Virus record (IMG/VR): IMGVR_UViG_3300007963_000047
Coordinates: 1-23,630 of that record
Origin: a virus
Direction: 5' to 3' (one strand)
Length of the DNA stretch: 23,630 nucleotides
Shown one piece after another: positions 23,334 through 23,630 of this stretch (positions within the stretch are counted from its first letter, which is position 1; each line of letters starts with the position of its first letter). The position numbers and the translations under genes were made by a program. The notes under the pieces were generated by a model that did no database searches, was not told where the DNA came from, and saw only the letters and a list, made by a program, of their open reading frames with translations.

Positions 23334-23605
23334 TGCTCGAAATAATGACAGCGATTTCCGTCTGTAGCCAATGCATCAAGGGCGTTGAACGGTTGGTCAA
23401 TCGCGGGGCGGAACTGGAGCAATGCGTCGGTCATCTCAGTAGATGGTTTGAAGCGGCCTCCGACATAAAACAAAGAGAAGAAGAACAGAAAAATCCTGCA
23501 CTGTGGAAGAAGCTCACCTTCCAAGGTTCGATTGAAAGTGAAGCACTGAACCTGATCGTCGTAAAAAAAAACTGGCTGAACAGGAAACACAACTACGCGA
23601 AATAA
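23333..23605 (+). CDS. Conserved small phage protein, apparently frameshifted near its end
   Basis: In frame the product is 90 aa: MLEIMTAISVCSQCIKGVER, then LEQCVGHLSRWFEAASDIKQ, then a charged helix. This fits a family of small proteins near the ends of phage structural operons, with an LSRWF-AASDIK-AE then ALWKKL--GSIE-EAL pattern. After Val-Lys-Lys the frame gives an uncharacteristic tail and stops at 23603-23605. In the -1 frame after the A run, translation would continue KLAEQETQLREIICYRYGID to the window end without a stop, which is the charged helix expected for the family. So this is either programmed -1 frameshifting, an assembly or sequencing error in the A run, or a broken gene. 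The start overlaps the previous stop (TAATG). Confidence 0.7.
   Translation: MLEIMTAISVCSQCIKGVERLVNRGAELEQCVGHLSRWFEAASDIKQREEEQKNPALWKKLTFQGSIESEALNLIVVKKNWLNRKHNYAK
23563..23572 (+). promoter_or_regulatory. Slippery A-run, possible -1 frameshift site
   Basis: Nine A (23563-23571) followed by C. In the reading frame the codons are GTA AAA AAA AAC, so both A-AAA-AAA and A-AAA-AAC heptamers stand in the correct X-XXY-YYZ register for -1 slippage. The -1 frame stays open to the end of the window. A stimulatory hairpin cannot be judged because only 58 bases remain. Confidence 0.45.
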
Positions 23606-23630
23606 TTTGCTATCGCTATGGGATCGACAC

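Noticed and set aside
1-23630. tRNA genes, or terminal overlap of a circular contig
   Set aside because: I saw no cloverleaf-like sequence in the few non-coding gaps, and the first and last bases do not match each other.

Overview
The window is a 23.6-kb piece of a tailed-phage genome with short-tail (podovirus-like) organisation. Every gene I accept is on the + strand, and most neighbours abut or overlap by 1 to 8 bases. There is a P22-type portal, a DUF5309/SU10-like capsid protein, a P22 gp4-like adaptor and a gp10-like tail-hub protein. I see no tape-measure, tail-tube or sheath gene. The style resembles environmental, often marine, proteobacterial podoviruses. The host cannot be fixed from this sequence.

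Layout. 39-1962: four small unknown proteins, a 220-aa serine recombinase, and a 50-aa protein just before the terminase. 1962-3410: large terminase. 3411-3561: a non-coding gap with a TATAAT box and a palindromic hairpin over a Shine-Dalgarno. 3562-8143: basic 41-aa peptide, portal, unknown 88-aa protein, scaffold and major capsid protein, closed by a clear rho-independent terminator. 8212-11338: small virion protein, adaptor, then tail and fibre-like proteins, two of them strikingly repetitive, and an XkdW-like protein. 11338-12733: lysis cassette (XhlA-like anchor, M15 peptidase endolysin, EF-hand two-helix membrane protein, small linker protein, GTA-type 3-TM holin). 12733-14429: gp10-like tail protein and a small partner. 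14440-23605: a long run of internal virion (ejection) protein candidates, ending in a protein with GNAT acetyltransferase and ADP-ribosyltransferase-like domains, and a small gene that appears to continue in the -1 frame after a run of nine A.

How they work together. Scaffold, capsid and portal would form the procapsid, and TerL would pump in DNA. The adaptor, gp10-like and fibre proteins would close the portal and bind the host. The ejection proteins would leave the capsid with the DNA and enter the cell, so the GNAT/ART protein could be an effector delivered at infection. The lysis cassette would release progeny.

Three observations stand out. First, the palindrome GAGCTC occurs 41 times by my hand count (about 6 expected by chance), in all three codon frames and once in non-coding DNA. 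Second, the predicted ejected protein carries GNAT and ART-like enzyme domains. Third, there is a possible -1 frameshift at the 3' end.
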